Source of the DNA: Nitrosococcus watsonii C-113
Lineage (GTDB): Bacteria > Pseudomonadota > Gammaproteobacteria > Nitrosococcales > Nitrosococcaceae
Assembly: GCF_000143085.1 (NCBI RefSeq)
Contig: NC_014315.1
Coordinates: 2,510,001 to 2,574,000, forward strand
Direction of reading: 5' to 3'
DNA length: 64,000 bases
Shown: positions 52,276 through 60,517 of the stretch, in pieces
Layout of the letters: every line of letters starts with the position of its first letter
How positions within the stretch are numbered: position 1 is the stretch's first letter
Position numbers and translations under genes: made by a program
Notes under the pieces: model-generated
What the model was told of the DNA's origin: nothing
Database searches by the model: none
The model's input: the letters and a program-made list of their open reading frames with translations, nothing else

Positions 52276-53061
52276 TTACTCTGGAATAGGCTGAGACTGA
52301 GCACGGCCAGGAAACGAAGAGTCAGAACCAAAATCAATCCCGGGGAGTCCGCCGCCCATTCCCATGCCACCTCCGATTACGCCCTCGGAGGGCTCCGCCC
52401 GAATCGGCACCACCAGCTCGGGCCACGCCCCATGCGGGGTATGGACTTCCAAACGAACTAATTGGGGCGGTTCCTGGGGATTTTCCCATTGTCCGCGCCA
52501 CTCAGGAACCGTTCCTCCAACCGCCCGGCCAAAATAGGAAAAAGTGGCCGTTTTCACAGCTTTCAGCAAAACTTCTTCCTCCCGTTCCTCTACTTCTTGT
52601 TGGCCCGCTGGCCGGTAAGGCCACCAACGCATGACCAAGCGGGACTCGCCTCCCTCCTGAATCACCTCAAACATTATCCAATAAAGCCCACCAAGACCTA
52701 AACGGGTCAGAAGAGGCGCTACAAACTGCATGGTATTTGAGGTGCCGGCAAACGTCGCGACTTGGCCCCGTTCGGCATCACTGTAGAAAAGCAATTTTTG
52801 CTCCCGAATTTGACGCCGGAACAAACCTTCTATGGCTCTTACTTTCTCCACTACCGCTAGCCTTCTCTCAGTAGCTTCCCAACTTCGGGTCGATAGACGC
52901 AGAGCACTAAAAAGAATGACTAAAATCATCCCCACTAAAGTCATGGCAATCAGCAACTCCGCCAATGTAAACCCCTGGCGATAGCGCAAGGCCCCACGCT
53001 TCCGCCGAAGCCGGGGTAAAACCGCCCTAGAAGGGGCTTCTTTGAGGAACGCCGCGCACAT
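52276..53061 (-). CDS. gspJ: Type II secretion minor pseudopilin GspJ
   Basis: 261 residues with the class III prepilin site RQGFTLAELLIAMTLVGM (cleavage after Gly-30, Glu-5 present) and a beta-rich C-terminal part (LFRRQIREQKLLFY, FEVIQEGGESRLVMRWWPYR). A Gly/Met-rich tail (GGGMGMGGGLPG) is unusual. The leader before the site is about 29 residues; a start at an internal codon is possible. It is the first T2SS gene here; gspE-gspI must lie elsewhere. Confidence 0.88.
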   Translation of the reverse strand: MCAAFLKEAPSRAVLPRLRRKRGALRYRQGFTLAELLIAMTLVGMILVILFSALRLSTRSWEATERRLAVVEKVRAIEGLFRRQIREQKLLFYSDAERGQVATFAGTSNTMQFVAPLLTRLGLGGLYWIMFEVIQEGGESRLVMRWWPYRPAGQQEVEEREEEVLLKAVKTATFSYFGRAVGGTVPEWRGQWENPQEPPQLVRLEVHTPHGAWPELVVPIRAEPSEGVIGGGMGMGGGLPGIDFGSDSSFPGRAQSQPIPE

Positions 53062-53151
53062 GCTATAACTCTATCCAATTATATAAGGTTAATATAACCT
53101 GAGTTCCAGATAAGTGAGAGAAGTTTCCCGGAGCAGAAATTTAAAAGCACC

Positions 53152-53186
53152 CAGGGCCCGGATACGTTACGCTTTCCCGTCCTGCC
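53152..53186 (+). repeat. REP hairpin, copy 6 (degenerate)
   Basis: AGGGCCCGGATACGTTACGC, then TTTCCCGTCCTGCC: same layout as the other copies with several substitutions, in the divergent gap between gspJ and the TPR gene. Confidence 0.6.
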
Positions 53187-53220
53187 TTTTCTTCTTCCAA
53201 GCCCGGGCTGCTATCCAAAA

Positions 53221-55473
53221 TTGGCTGACGTTAACATAAATAAGCAAATTAAAAAGCCCACAAGGAATATTACTCAAGGAATGAGCATCGAGAAATTGCT
53301 AGCGAAGGCCCGCCAATTACAGGCCGCAAACCGGGTTCAGGAAGGCACCCAAATCTACCGCCAAATTCTGGCCGAATATCCTCATCACTCAGCCGCTCTT
53401 CTGGGCTTGGGCAACGCCGCGCTTCAAAACAAGGATTTTACCGCAGCTATCCAGTGGTTAGAGCGTCTGCTTGCGGTTATCGGCCCCAAAAAGCAGCTAT
53501 TAACCACCCTGAGTATGGCCCACAGTAATCGTGGCTCCCGTCTGTTTGAGAAGGCCGCGCTGCCCCAGGCCCAGGCCCATTTCCAGCGGGCCCTGGAACT
53601 CGACCCTCGTAATCGGCTTGCCTGGCGCAATTTAGTGCTCGCTCAACTCCAGCAGGGACACAATCAAGCCGCCGTTGCCAGCGCCCGCCAGGCAAGCGGC
53701 CTCGACCTGCGGGATCATGAAATCCGTTTACTGCTAGCGCGGGCCCTCCTCGCTAACCAGCAATACCCCGCGGGACTGGGACTGCTCGCTATCCTAACCA
53801 ATATTTCTCTGCCTGATGATATTGCCCTGGGCGTGGCCGAACAATGGCTGCTTTACCACCAACCAAAACGTGCCTGGGCATTGTTAGAGCGGCAACAAAA
53901 TCTTAGCGCGAATCCTAAGGCATTGATATCCCGTGTCATGACTCTCGCCCGCCGCCATGGAGAAAACTGGCAGGCAGCCCAATGGCTGCGCCGCTGGCTT
54001 AAGCGCCACGATGCCCAGGAAAAACAATGGCTAACTTTCGCCCGCGCCCTCGACCGGGCTGGCGAGGCCCGAAAAGCCATAACCGTCTACCGGCATCTTC
54101 TGACGAACTATCCCGATGCCTGGCAAACGCGGCTAGGCGCGGCCCTCACCCTGCCGGTTATCTACCGCGATCGCCAGCACCTGGCTACCGCGCGGGGCCG
54201 GTTCCAGCAAGAATTGCAAGCCCTCAAGGACTGGCAACCGGCGAGTCCACCGCGGCTGGAGGATCTGCTCTGGTCCAACTTCTTCCTAGCTTACCAAGGT
54301 GGGAATGATTTCTCCCTGCAACGGGATTATGGTGATTGGCTCCATCATTGGGCCAGCCGCGCCCTGGATGCCCCTAGTCCAACCCGCCGCCAACATGCCA
54401 GGCCGCACCGTATCGGTCTGGTGTCAAGCGCTTTCCGCGACTGCACGGTGGGTCACTACTTTGGCCGCTGGCCGGGGAGCTTGCGGCAGGGGGGCTTTGA
54501 AGTTATCGTTTACCAATTAGGCCCAAAACGGGATCACCATACCCGGATCGTCGCCGATTCAGCCAGTCAATTCCGCTACCTGGACGGTCGCCTTGCCTCT
54601 TGCGGGGCCCAAATAGCAGCGGATCGGCTGGATGCCCTCATTTACCCGGAGCTGGGCATGGACGCCCGGCTGCTGGTGCTGGCCGCCCTTCGCTTAGCCC
54701 CGTTTCAGGGCTGTGCTTGGGGCCATCCTGTCACCAGTGGGCTGCCTACCATGGACATGTACTTCTCCTGCGCCACCATGGAGCCACCCGAAGCTCGGAC
54801 CCATTACCGTGAACGGTTGCTGTTCCTGCCGGGACTAGGCACTAGCTATCCAGCTCCGCCTGAACCTCCTCTTGCCGATCGGCACGACCTTGGCCTGCCA
54901 GAAAAGCGCACGCTCTATCTCCTGCCCCAGTCGCCCTTTAAAATTCACCCGGATACCGATACCCTGGTGGCCCAAGTGCTGGCCGAGGATAGGCAGGGAA
55001 TGTTGGTACTATTTACCGGCCAAGATCGCCGGGTTACGGACAAACTGCTAACACGCCTGGGAATGGCCTTAACCCAAGCGGGGGCTAACCCAAAGCGCCA
55101 ACTGCTACTGCTGCCCGCTACGTCTCGCGTACGCTATTTACAAATCAACCGCTGCTGCGATCTCATGCTGGATACGCCCCATTGGTCGGGGGGCAATACC
55201 GCCCTGGATGCCTTGGGTTCCGGGCTTCCTCTCATTGCTCTGCCCAGCACCTACATGCGGGGGCGGCAAAGCGCAGCCATGCTAAATTTGCTGGAACGCC
55301 CTGAATTGATTGCCCAGGACGCCGGAGATTATGTCCGTAAAGCGCTCCAGTATGGCCGGGACAAAGAAGCCAACCAAGCCTTGCGGGCGCAGCTTTTAGC
55401 CCGACGCGATCGTCTCTTTGTCCAGCAAGCGCCCCTTGATACGCTAACCGCCTTTTTTAAATCCTTGAACTAA
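53221..55473 (+). CDS. TPR-GT41 (O-GlcNAc transferase/SPINDLY-like) glycosyltransferase
   Basis: 750 residues from a TTG at 53221; ATG 53281 (MSIEKLLAK) is an alternative. The N-terminal half is TPR helical repeats (about 25-300; ILAEYPHHSAALLGLGNAAL and similar). The C-terminal part (about 390-745) resembles family GT41: LVSSAFRDCTVGHYFGRW, then QGCAWGHPVTSGLPTMDMYF and DTPHWSGGNTALDALGSGLP, the donor-site pattern. Such enzymes modify proteins with a hexose or HexNAc. It stands at the start of the glycan region with a membrane protein gene 16 bp downstream. Confidence 0.85.
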   Translation: MADVNINKQIKKPTRNITQGMSIEKLLAKARQLQAANRVQEGTQIYRQILAEYPHHSAALLGLGNAALQNKDFTAAIQWLERLLAVIGPKKQLLTTLSMAHSNRGSRLFEKAALPQAQAHFQRALELDPRNRLAWRNLVLAQLQQGHNQAAVASARQASGLDLRDHEIRLLLARALLANQQYPAGLGLLAILTNISLPDDIALGVAEQWLLYHQPKRAWALLERQQNLSANPKALISRVMTLARRHGENWQAAQWLRRWLKRHDAQEKQWLTFARALDRAGEARKAITVYRHLLTNYPDAWQTRLGAALTLPVIYRDRQHLATARGRFQQELQALKDWQPASPPRLEDLLWSNFFLAYQGGNDFSLQRDYGDWLHHWASRALDAPSPTRRQHARPHRIGLVSSAFRDCTVGHYFGRWPGSLRQGGFEVIVYQLGPKRDHHTRIVADSASQFRYLDGRLASCGAQIAADRLDALIYPELGMDARLLVLAALRLAPFQGCAWGHPVTSGLPTMDMYFSCATMEPPEARTHYRERLLFLPGLGTSYPAPPEPPLADRHDLGLPEKRTLYLLPQSPFKIHPDTDTLVAQVLAEDRQGMLVLFTGQDRRVTDKLLTRLGMALTQAGANPKRQLLLLPATSRVRYLQINRCCDLMLDTPHWSGGNTALDALGSGLPLIALPSTYMRGRQSAAMLNLLERPELIAQDAGDYVRKALQYGRDKEANQALRAQLLARRDRLFVQQAPLDTLTAFFKSLN

Positions 55474-55489
55474 TAAACCATCGCTACCC

Positions 55490-56893
55490 ATGATCCTTCT
55501 TCAACTTTTGACCGCCCTCTTTCTCCCCTGGCTCCTGGGCGTGGCCTGGTTAAGAATCGGCTGGTCGCGGACCACCCGTGGCGCTGGTCCCTTGGTGCTG
55601 GGCTATGCCTACCTATTAGGCATGCTGGCTACCACACTCATAATGCGCCTCTGGGACGCAGTGGGGTTAAAGCAGGCTTTTTGGCCCCTTGCGGGCCTAT
55701 TTCTGGCCTTGACCCTAGTAGGATTTTGGATGAGCCGCACAAGCACCAGGCAAAGTGATGGATACGTGGATAATAGCACCGTCCATTCCTGGGATTCCTG
55801 GCAGACAGGGCTTTTTGCCCTATTGCTTGCCCTGCTTGCTATCCGTTTTGTTAACCTGGGGCTAGAGATTCTTTGGCGCCCCTTATATCCTTGGGATGCC
55901 TGGACCACCTGGGCACCCCGAGCCCAGGTGTGGTTTGCCCTAAAAGAGCTAGTACCTTTCGTCGACAGTACCACCTGGCTCCATCACCCCAGCAGGGACA
56001 TCTATACCTTGCCGGCCTGGTCCTATCCCGAAACCGTTTCCCTTATCCAGCTCTGGATCAGTCTGGCCCTGGAGCAATGGGACGACTCCTTAATTAATTT
56101 GCCCTGGCTATTTTGCGCCGCCGCGCTGGGGCTCGCCTTCTACGGCCAACTCCGGCTTTGGGGCCTGGCGCCCCTGGCGGGCCTGCTCGGCAGCTACCTG
56201 CTGCTTTCCCTGCCGCTCCTCAATACCCATACCGCCCTTGCCGGCTATGCCGATTTATGGCTCGCAGCTACCTATTCCCTGGCTGGAATGGCCTTCTTGC
56301 AATGGCTGCGCAACGGTGATCCCTGGCAGGGCGGGCTGGCGCTGCTGCTGGCCCTCGCCTGCCCCCTCATCAAGCGGGAAGGACTCATCTGGATGTTCAC
56401 TTTTCTGCCCCCCCTTCTCATCGCCTGTCTCCCCTTCAGGACACGACTATTGGCCGGGGCGGGAGGAGCGGCGCTGCTTGCCATCTGGTATGTAAGCGGG
56501 GGCATTCGGATAGGGGAATTCCAGCTTACCCCGGACGTCATTCAGATACCGTCCCTAGGACGTTTTGAGATTTTACTCCAGGGAGGATGGGAGCCGTTCC
56601 AGCAAAATCTGCTGGTGCTGGATAACTGGCACCTTCTCTGGTACTTGGTCATCCCGATAGTGATTTTTTCCATACCCCTTATGATCGCCCGGCGCCAGCG
56701 CTTGATTGGCCTCACCTTTATCGGCAGCGGCTTAGTGGTTATTTTCGGCACTTTTTTTCTGACCGACAATGCTGCCTGGGCTGAATTCTACACCAGCATC
56801 AACCGGATACTGCTGCACTGGGCGCCGCTGCTGCTATTCTATGTGTTGGTGTTGCTGCAAGCATCGCACCCGGGACAACCGCTGAAGCAATAA
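55490..56893 (+). CDS. Polytopic membrane protein, possibly a glycosyltransferase of the GT-C type
   Basis: 467 residues with about 11 membrane helices. A loop after TM4 reads LYPWDAWTTWAPRAQVWF, and a further loop has HHPSRDIYTLPAWSYPETV. Acidic loop residues followed by many helices suit GT-C transferases that use lipid-linked sugars, but I recognise no exact family. It is cotranscribed with the TPR-GT41 gene (16-bp gap), so a role in the same modification is plausible. Confidence 0.6.
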   Translation: MILLQLLTALFLPWLLGVAWLRIGWSRTTRGAGPLVLGYAYLLGMLATTLIMRLWDAVGLKQAFWPLAGLFLALTLVGFWMSRTSTRQSDGYVDNSTVHSWDSWQTGLFALLLALLAIRFVNLGLEILWRPLYPWDAWTTWAPRAQVWFALKELVPFVDSTTWLHHPSRDIYTLPAWSYPETVSLIQLWISLALEQWDDSLINLPWLFCAAALGLAFYGQLRLWGLAPLAGLLGSYLLLSLPLLNTHTALAGYADLWLAATYSLAGMAFLQWLRNGDPWQGGLALLLALACPLIKREGLIWMFTFLPPLLIACLPFRTRLLAGAGGAALLAIWYVSGGIRIGEFQLTPDVIQIPSLGRFEILLQGGWEPFQQNLLVLDNWHLLWYLVIPIVIFSIPLMIARRQRLIGLTFIGSGLVVIFGTFFLTDNAAWAEFYTSINRILLHWAPLLLFYVLVLLQASHPGQPLKQ

Positions 56894-56895
56894 TA

Positions 56896-57339
56896 TTAGC
56901 CGGGCAACACGACGGGGCCCTGGATAAACGGGTTAATGATAGTCACTCCGCCCAGTTGCTGTTCATGTTGCAAATCTTCAGTCAACAGATAATTGCTGTT
57001 AACCTGTTGCGCCGCCGAAACGATAAGGGAGTCCCACCAAGAAAACTGGTATTGATCTTGAATTATCCAAGCACTCTCAATAAGCCCTTGATTGATACTT
57101 ATCGGCTGCCAGGCGATAAGATTGCGAATATCTGCCCGCGCCTCCATAGAATCCAGCCCGGGGTTAAGCTTCTGAGTAACGGTCACATAATATTCATTCA
57201 ATACCTGAAAACTGAGCTGTCCTTTTCGCAGCCGCCATAATTCAGCAAGCCACTTTCCCGAACGTGCCTGCTTTTCAGGCTCTGAAGCATCACGAAAATA
57301 AACCAGGATATTAGTATCAACGAAGCAGATCCCGGTCAT
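56896..57339 (-). CDS. PIN-domain toxin-like ribonuclease (VapC family), orphan
   Basis: 147 residues with the PIN acidic residues in order: FVDTNILVY (Asp near 7), FQVLNEYYV (Glu near 64), FSWWDSLIVSAA (Asp near 104) and LLTEDLQHEQQ (Asp near 121). PIN toxins cut RNA and are normally preceded by a VapB-type antitoxin gene. On the minus strand upstream (57340-57700) I find no such gene; instead a degraded lipoprotein gene lies there on the other strand. It may be an orphan or chromosomal remnant. Confidence 0.85.
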   Translation of the reverse strand: MTGICFVDTNILVYFRDASEPEKQARSGKWLAELWRLRKGQLSFQVLNEYYVTVTQKLNPGLDSMEARADIRNLIAWQPISINQGLIESAWIIQDQYQFSWWDSLIVSAAQQVNSNYLLTEDLQHEQQLGGVTIINPFIQGPVVLPG

Positions 57340-57385
57340 CGCAGAATTAAAGCGGAAAGATAATCATATTAATTAAAAAATAGAG

Positions 57386-57664
57386 ATGGAGGGATACAAG
57401 CCGTTCGAAGCGACATTCACAAGGAGTGTAAGCGGTTAGGTTTGGGGGAACTTGGCCTTTGGCGGCCGTATCGGGCTGGCGGTGGATACGATTAACGGGG
57501 GAATGTACAAACTTACGCCCGAGCAACTCTCGACAGAGCTGGCAGAAGAAGCAAAGGCCGTTGCCGTTGATGACAGCGATCAACTCTATCTAGCCGTGGT
57601 GCTGAAACCTCATCCTCGCTGGGAAAAGATAGGGGTTTTAAATCCGTTAGCGGGTCATCCATAA
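57386..57664 (+). pseudogene. Remnant of a PEGA/GNxxFGG-type lipoprotein gene
   Basis: The reading frame gives EGYKPFEATFTRSVSG, then TAG, then VWGNLAFGGRIGLAVDTINGG and MYKLTPEQLSTELAEEA. This is the C-terminal signature of bacterial lipoproteins that read SGWVWGNxxFGGxIGxxVD; the TAG stands where TGG (Trp) is expected. The N-terminal half and signal peptide are missing. It is a truncated, mutated remnant. Confidence 0.7.
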
Positions 57665-57720
57665 ACGAATTCCACGACACATTGAGCCCGTCCAGGCGGA
57701 CTCAAGCGGGCAAAAAACAT

Positions 57721-58119
57721 CTACCAAACCTGATCACCGTTCCCGCCAGCGCCCCCCTCCTTCTGGGCGGGCCGGTTCCGCCGCTCCTTTTCCAACAACG
57801 CTTCCAGCATCGCTAGCCGCTGCGTCAGCCGGCGCAACTTACGCTCCTGCCGGGAACGCTCCAAGTCCATGGTCAGCATTTTAATCAGAAGCAACCCCAT
57901 CCCTAGCACTACCGCCAGAATGGGTGGGTAAGCTACGCCAAATAAAGGCGCCACCGTATCGAACAGGCGGGGGAAAGCACCCAATACCACGACCATGGCG
58001 GCCACCACTAACCACCAGATAGCATAGGGGCCATGTAAATGATCCCGGCGTACCAAGAAAAGAATCAGGCCAGCAATCAACAGCCCAATCAGGGTGGAAG
58101 TCCACTGGTAATCAATCAT
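57721..58119 (-). CDS. DUF2304-family membrane protein
   Basis: 132 residues from ATG 58119, which overlaps the glycosyltransferase stop by 4 bp (the frame opens at 58167). Three to four membrane helices (TLIGLLIAGLILFLVRR, WWLVVAAMVVVLGAF, PPILAVVLGMGLLLIKM) are followed by a basic coiled coil (RQERKLRRLTQRLAML...). DUF2304 proteins are regular partners of GT2 dolichyl-phosphate-mannose-synthase-like enzymes, as here; they may act as membrane anchor or flippase. Confidence 0.83.
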   Translation of the reverse strand: MIDYQWTSTLIGLLIAGLILFLVRRDHLHGPYAIWWLVVAAMVVVLGAFPRLFDTVAPLFGVAYPPILAVVLGMGLLLIKMLTMDLERSRQERKLRRLTQRLAMLEALLEKERRNRPAQKEGGAGGNGDQVW

Positions 58120-58844
58120 CGCTGGGCTACCCGCCGCTTCCCATTCATACCTACCTTGGCGAGGCATAGAAGGCTCGTTTGCAGCATATATTTTCCCACC
58201 ACCAGCCAGGAAGGAAATACCCGCGAGCCGCCATGGTCCCGCTCGCGCATAGGCACTGGAATTTCCCGAAGGCGCAACCTAGCATGGCGCAGCAGCAATA
58301 ACACCCCCACATCCTGATAATCAAGTAAGGTGGCATCGGGAGCAGCCAGCACTTTCATGGCAGCCTCGTTATAAGCACGGAAACCGGAAGTCAAATCCTC
58401 AATCCCCAGTCCCGTCAGTTTTCGAAAATAACTCCAGGCAAGCTGCCGGGCGCGGCTGCCCCGCTCAGGGCAAGCACCGATCACCACGTCTACCTCTCCC
58501 GAAACCAGCGTTGCGAGCAGCAAAGGGAGATATTCTGGCAGATGCTGACCATCGGCATCCATGGTTAATACCTGCTGATAGCCGGTCCTCAGTGCATAGC
58601 GCATACCCGCCTGAGTCGCGCCCCAAGCCCCCAGATTGCAGCTCAGGGGCAAAACGGTGGCACCGGCGGAGCGGGCGATACAGGCAGTTTCGTCCGTGCT
58701 GGCATCGTCAATCACGACCACATCTCCACCCAAATGCTCTTTGGCTGCCTCCACTAGGCCGCCAATGGTTGCTGCTTCATTATGGGCCGGAATCAAAACC
58801 GCAAATCCCGCCAAAACGGGAAATGATTGAGAATGTGAGTGCAT
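58116..58844 (-). CDS. GT2 family glycosyltransferase (polyprenyl-phosphate mannosyl/glucosyl synthase-like)
   Basis: 242 residues from ATG 58844 (MHSHSQSFPVL); the upstream TTG lies in a terminator T-run. The GT-A fold shows VLIPAHNEAATIGGLVEAA, VVVIDDASTDETACIA and the metal DxD region LTMDADGQHLPEYLPLLL near 92. The short length with no C-terminal membrane helices and the DUF2304 partner point to a DPM1-type synthase charging undecaprenyl phosphate. Confidence 0.85.
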   Translation of the reverse strand: MHSHSQSFPVLAGFAVLIPAHNEAATIGGLVEAAKEHLGGDVVVIDDASTDETACIARSAGATVLPLSCNLGAWGATQAGMRYALRTGYQQVLTMDADGQHLPEYLPLLLATLVSGEVDVVIGACPERGSRARQLAWSYFRKLTGLGIEDLTSGFRAYNEAAMKVLAAPDATLLDYQDVGVLLLLRHARLRLREIPVPMRERDHGGSRVFPSWLVVGKYMLQTSLLCLAKVGMNGKRRVAQR

Positions 58845-58860
58845 AAGAGTATGATTTAAC

Positions 58861-58891
58861 AAAAAAAACGCCAGCGAATGCTGGCGTTTTT
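58861..58891 (-). terminator. Bidirectional terminator between cytochrome c and GT2 genes
   Basis: AACGCCAGC (58867-58875) and GCTGGCGTT (58880-58888) form a 9-bp stem with a GAAT loop and T-runs on both strands. It lies 28 bp after the stop of the cytochrome c gene. Confidence 0.9.
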
Positions 58892-58918
58892 CTCCTGCTG
58901 GCAGGAAAATTGGGCTTT

Positions 58919-59257
58919 TTACTTAAGGCTACCTATAAAAGCCGCTACATCGGCAATGTTCTTCTCACTCATAGCCGCCGCATTAGCGTTCATGATAGCG
59001 CCAGGCCCTTCGCCTTTCCGCTCGCCACTCTTGAAGGCATGGAGTTGCTCGGAGATATAAGCGGCATCATGGCCCGCCAATTTTGGGAACATGGCGGGGT
59101 TAACACTCTCCCCTTTTGGCCCGTGGCAAGCCGCGCATCCGTGCTGAGTATAGTACGCCTTGCCAGCCTCAGCATCACCATCACCCTCAGCCATTAATAA
59201 GCCCGAGGAACAAATCAGAGCCGCGCTAGCTACTGTTAACAGAGCTTTTTTTAGCAT
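58919..59257 (-). CDS. Periplasmic monohaem cytochrome c (class I, cytochrome c-553 type)
   Basis: 112 residues from ATG 59257 (MLKKALLTVASAALICSSG), with a GGAGG 11 nt upstream; the frame opens 15 bp earlier. After the signal peptide (ending near LLMAEG) comes the haem-binding CAACH and the axial Met region MNANAAAMSEKNIADVAAFI. It carries one electron in the periplasm. Its partner is not apparent from the neighbours. Confidence 0.93.
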   Translation of the reverse strand: MLKKALLTVASAALICSSGLLMAEGDGDAEAGKAYYTQHGCAACHGPKGESVNPAMFPKLAGHDAAYISEQLHAFKSGERKGEGPGAIMNANAAAMSEKNIADVAAFIGSLK

Positions 59258-59399
59258 TTTTTCTTCCTCCACAATTTATCTTAAGGAACTAGAAATAAAT
59301 CCTTATAAGTTTTATTGCTATCAGGTGTTCCAAATACACCTATAGAGATTTTCCCCGAGAGTGGCGCCAATGTAAAGCAATCGTCTCAAAACTTAACCG

Positions 59400-59433
59400 G
59401 TAGGGCGGGATGCGCTACGCTTTCCCGCCCTAC
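59400..59433 (+). repeat. REP hairpin, copy 7 (near consensus)
   Basis: Arms GTAGGGCGGGATGCGCT and CGCTTTCCCGCCCTAC. The copy lies immediately before the end of the GT4 gene. Confidence 0.85.
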
Positions 59434-59434
59434 C

Positions 59435-60517
59435 TCACAGCAGCTTACCCATTTTTTCCAAAAAAATTCTTTTATCAAATTTCCGCGCCTGCATTTCACA
59501 TGCTTGCCGCATCTCTAACGCTCGCCGGGGAGTCAGCGCACGTACCGCCGCGATAATATCTTCCGGTGAGGGCTCCGGGCCAACCAGTAGACCCGTTTCC
59601 CCATCCACAATAGTCTCCAACAATCCTCCTTCCGCCGCTCCTATCACAGGCTTTCCCGCCGCCATGGACTCCACGGGAGACATGCCAAAATCCTCATCCT
59701 TCGGAACATAAAGCGTAGCAATGCAACGGCCTATCAATTGCCTTAGCTTATCTTCATCCACCAGGCCCGTGAAAGTAATGTTTTCCGCCCCCCCGGCAAG
59801 GCGCTTCAGGCGGCTAATCTCAGGCCCGCTGGAAGCGATGATGAGCTTTTTATCACCCATCTGAAGAAAGGCCTTAACGATAAGATCCACGCCCTTGAGA
59901 AAATCCAACCGGGCGGTGGAAAGGTAGTAATCCTCCTGCCCGCCCCAGGTAAAGCGTTCAACCTCACAAGGAGGATAAATAACGGTAGAAGGCTTACCAA
60001 GATAATGATGAATACGATTTTTGACGTTCTCGGAATTGGCAATAATAGTATCCATTTCCGCCACCGCCTCCTCATAGCGAGGCCGTAAATAATCAATCAA
60101 AAATTGCAGCACGGGACGTTGCCAGGGAGGAATTTGGGCAAGGAAAAATGTTTTTTTATCATAAATAAACCGGGGCGGCGTATGGCAGTAAAAAAGATTA
60201 AAGCCATTTTGGTGGTTCCTAACCGCCAAGGGCGCCACCACGCCACTATAAATTACCGTATCATAACGAGACAGAAATGAAGTTTTGTGTTGGAAAGCCT
60301 TAATATGCTTTAGGGTGCGCCACCCAATTAGGCGGGAACTCACTTCCAAATCAAAAACCCGAAGGCCCTCCAACACTTCCCGCCCATAAGAAGTGTCCTG
60401 CCAGAAACCAAAGCCAATATCCAACCCCAGTTCCTGGCATAGAAGCAACACCAGCCGCTCGCCCCCGCCACGAATTTCAAAGAAATCATGCAACAGGATG
60501 GATTTTGGGCTACTCAT
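59435..60517 (-). CDS. GT4 family glycosyltransferase
   Basis: 360 residues. N-terminal acceptor half with FFEIRGGGERLVLLLCQELG; C-terminal GT-B half with YYLSTARLDFLKGVDLIVKAF and FTGLVDEDKLRQLIGRC. PKDEDFGMSPVESMAAGKPVIG near 275 is the E-x7-E donor-binding motif of family GT4. It probably transfers a hexose in lipopolysaccharide, capsule or exopolysaccharide assembly. It overlaps the sulfotransferase gene upstream by 4 bp. Confidence 0.9.
   Translation of the reverse strand: MSSPKSILLHDFFEIRGGGERLVLLLCQELGLDIGFGFWQDTSYGREVLEGLRVFDLEVSSRLIGWRTLKHIKAFQHKTSFLSRYDTVIYSGVVAPLAVRNHQNGFNLFYCHTPPRFIYDKKTFFLAQIPPWQRPVLQFLIDYLRPRYEEAVAEMDTIIANSENVKNRIHHYLGKPSTVIYPPCEVERFTWGGQEDYYLSTARLDFLKGVDLIVKAFLQMGDKKLIIASSGPEISRLKRLAGGAENITFTGLVDEDKLRQLIGRCIATLYVPKDEDFGMSPVESMAAGKPVIGAAEGGLLETIVDGETGLLVGPEPSPEDIIAAVRALTPRRALEMRQACEMQARKFDKRIFLEKMGKLL

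Noticed and set aside
57347-57583. Possible antitoxin gene upstream of the PIN toxin
   Set aside because: Cys-rich, without an AbrB/RHH/Phd pattern, and antisense to the lipoprotein remnant.
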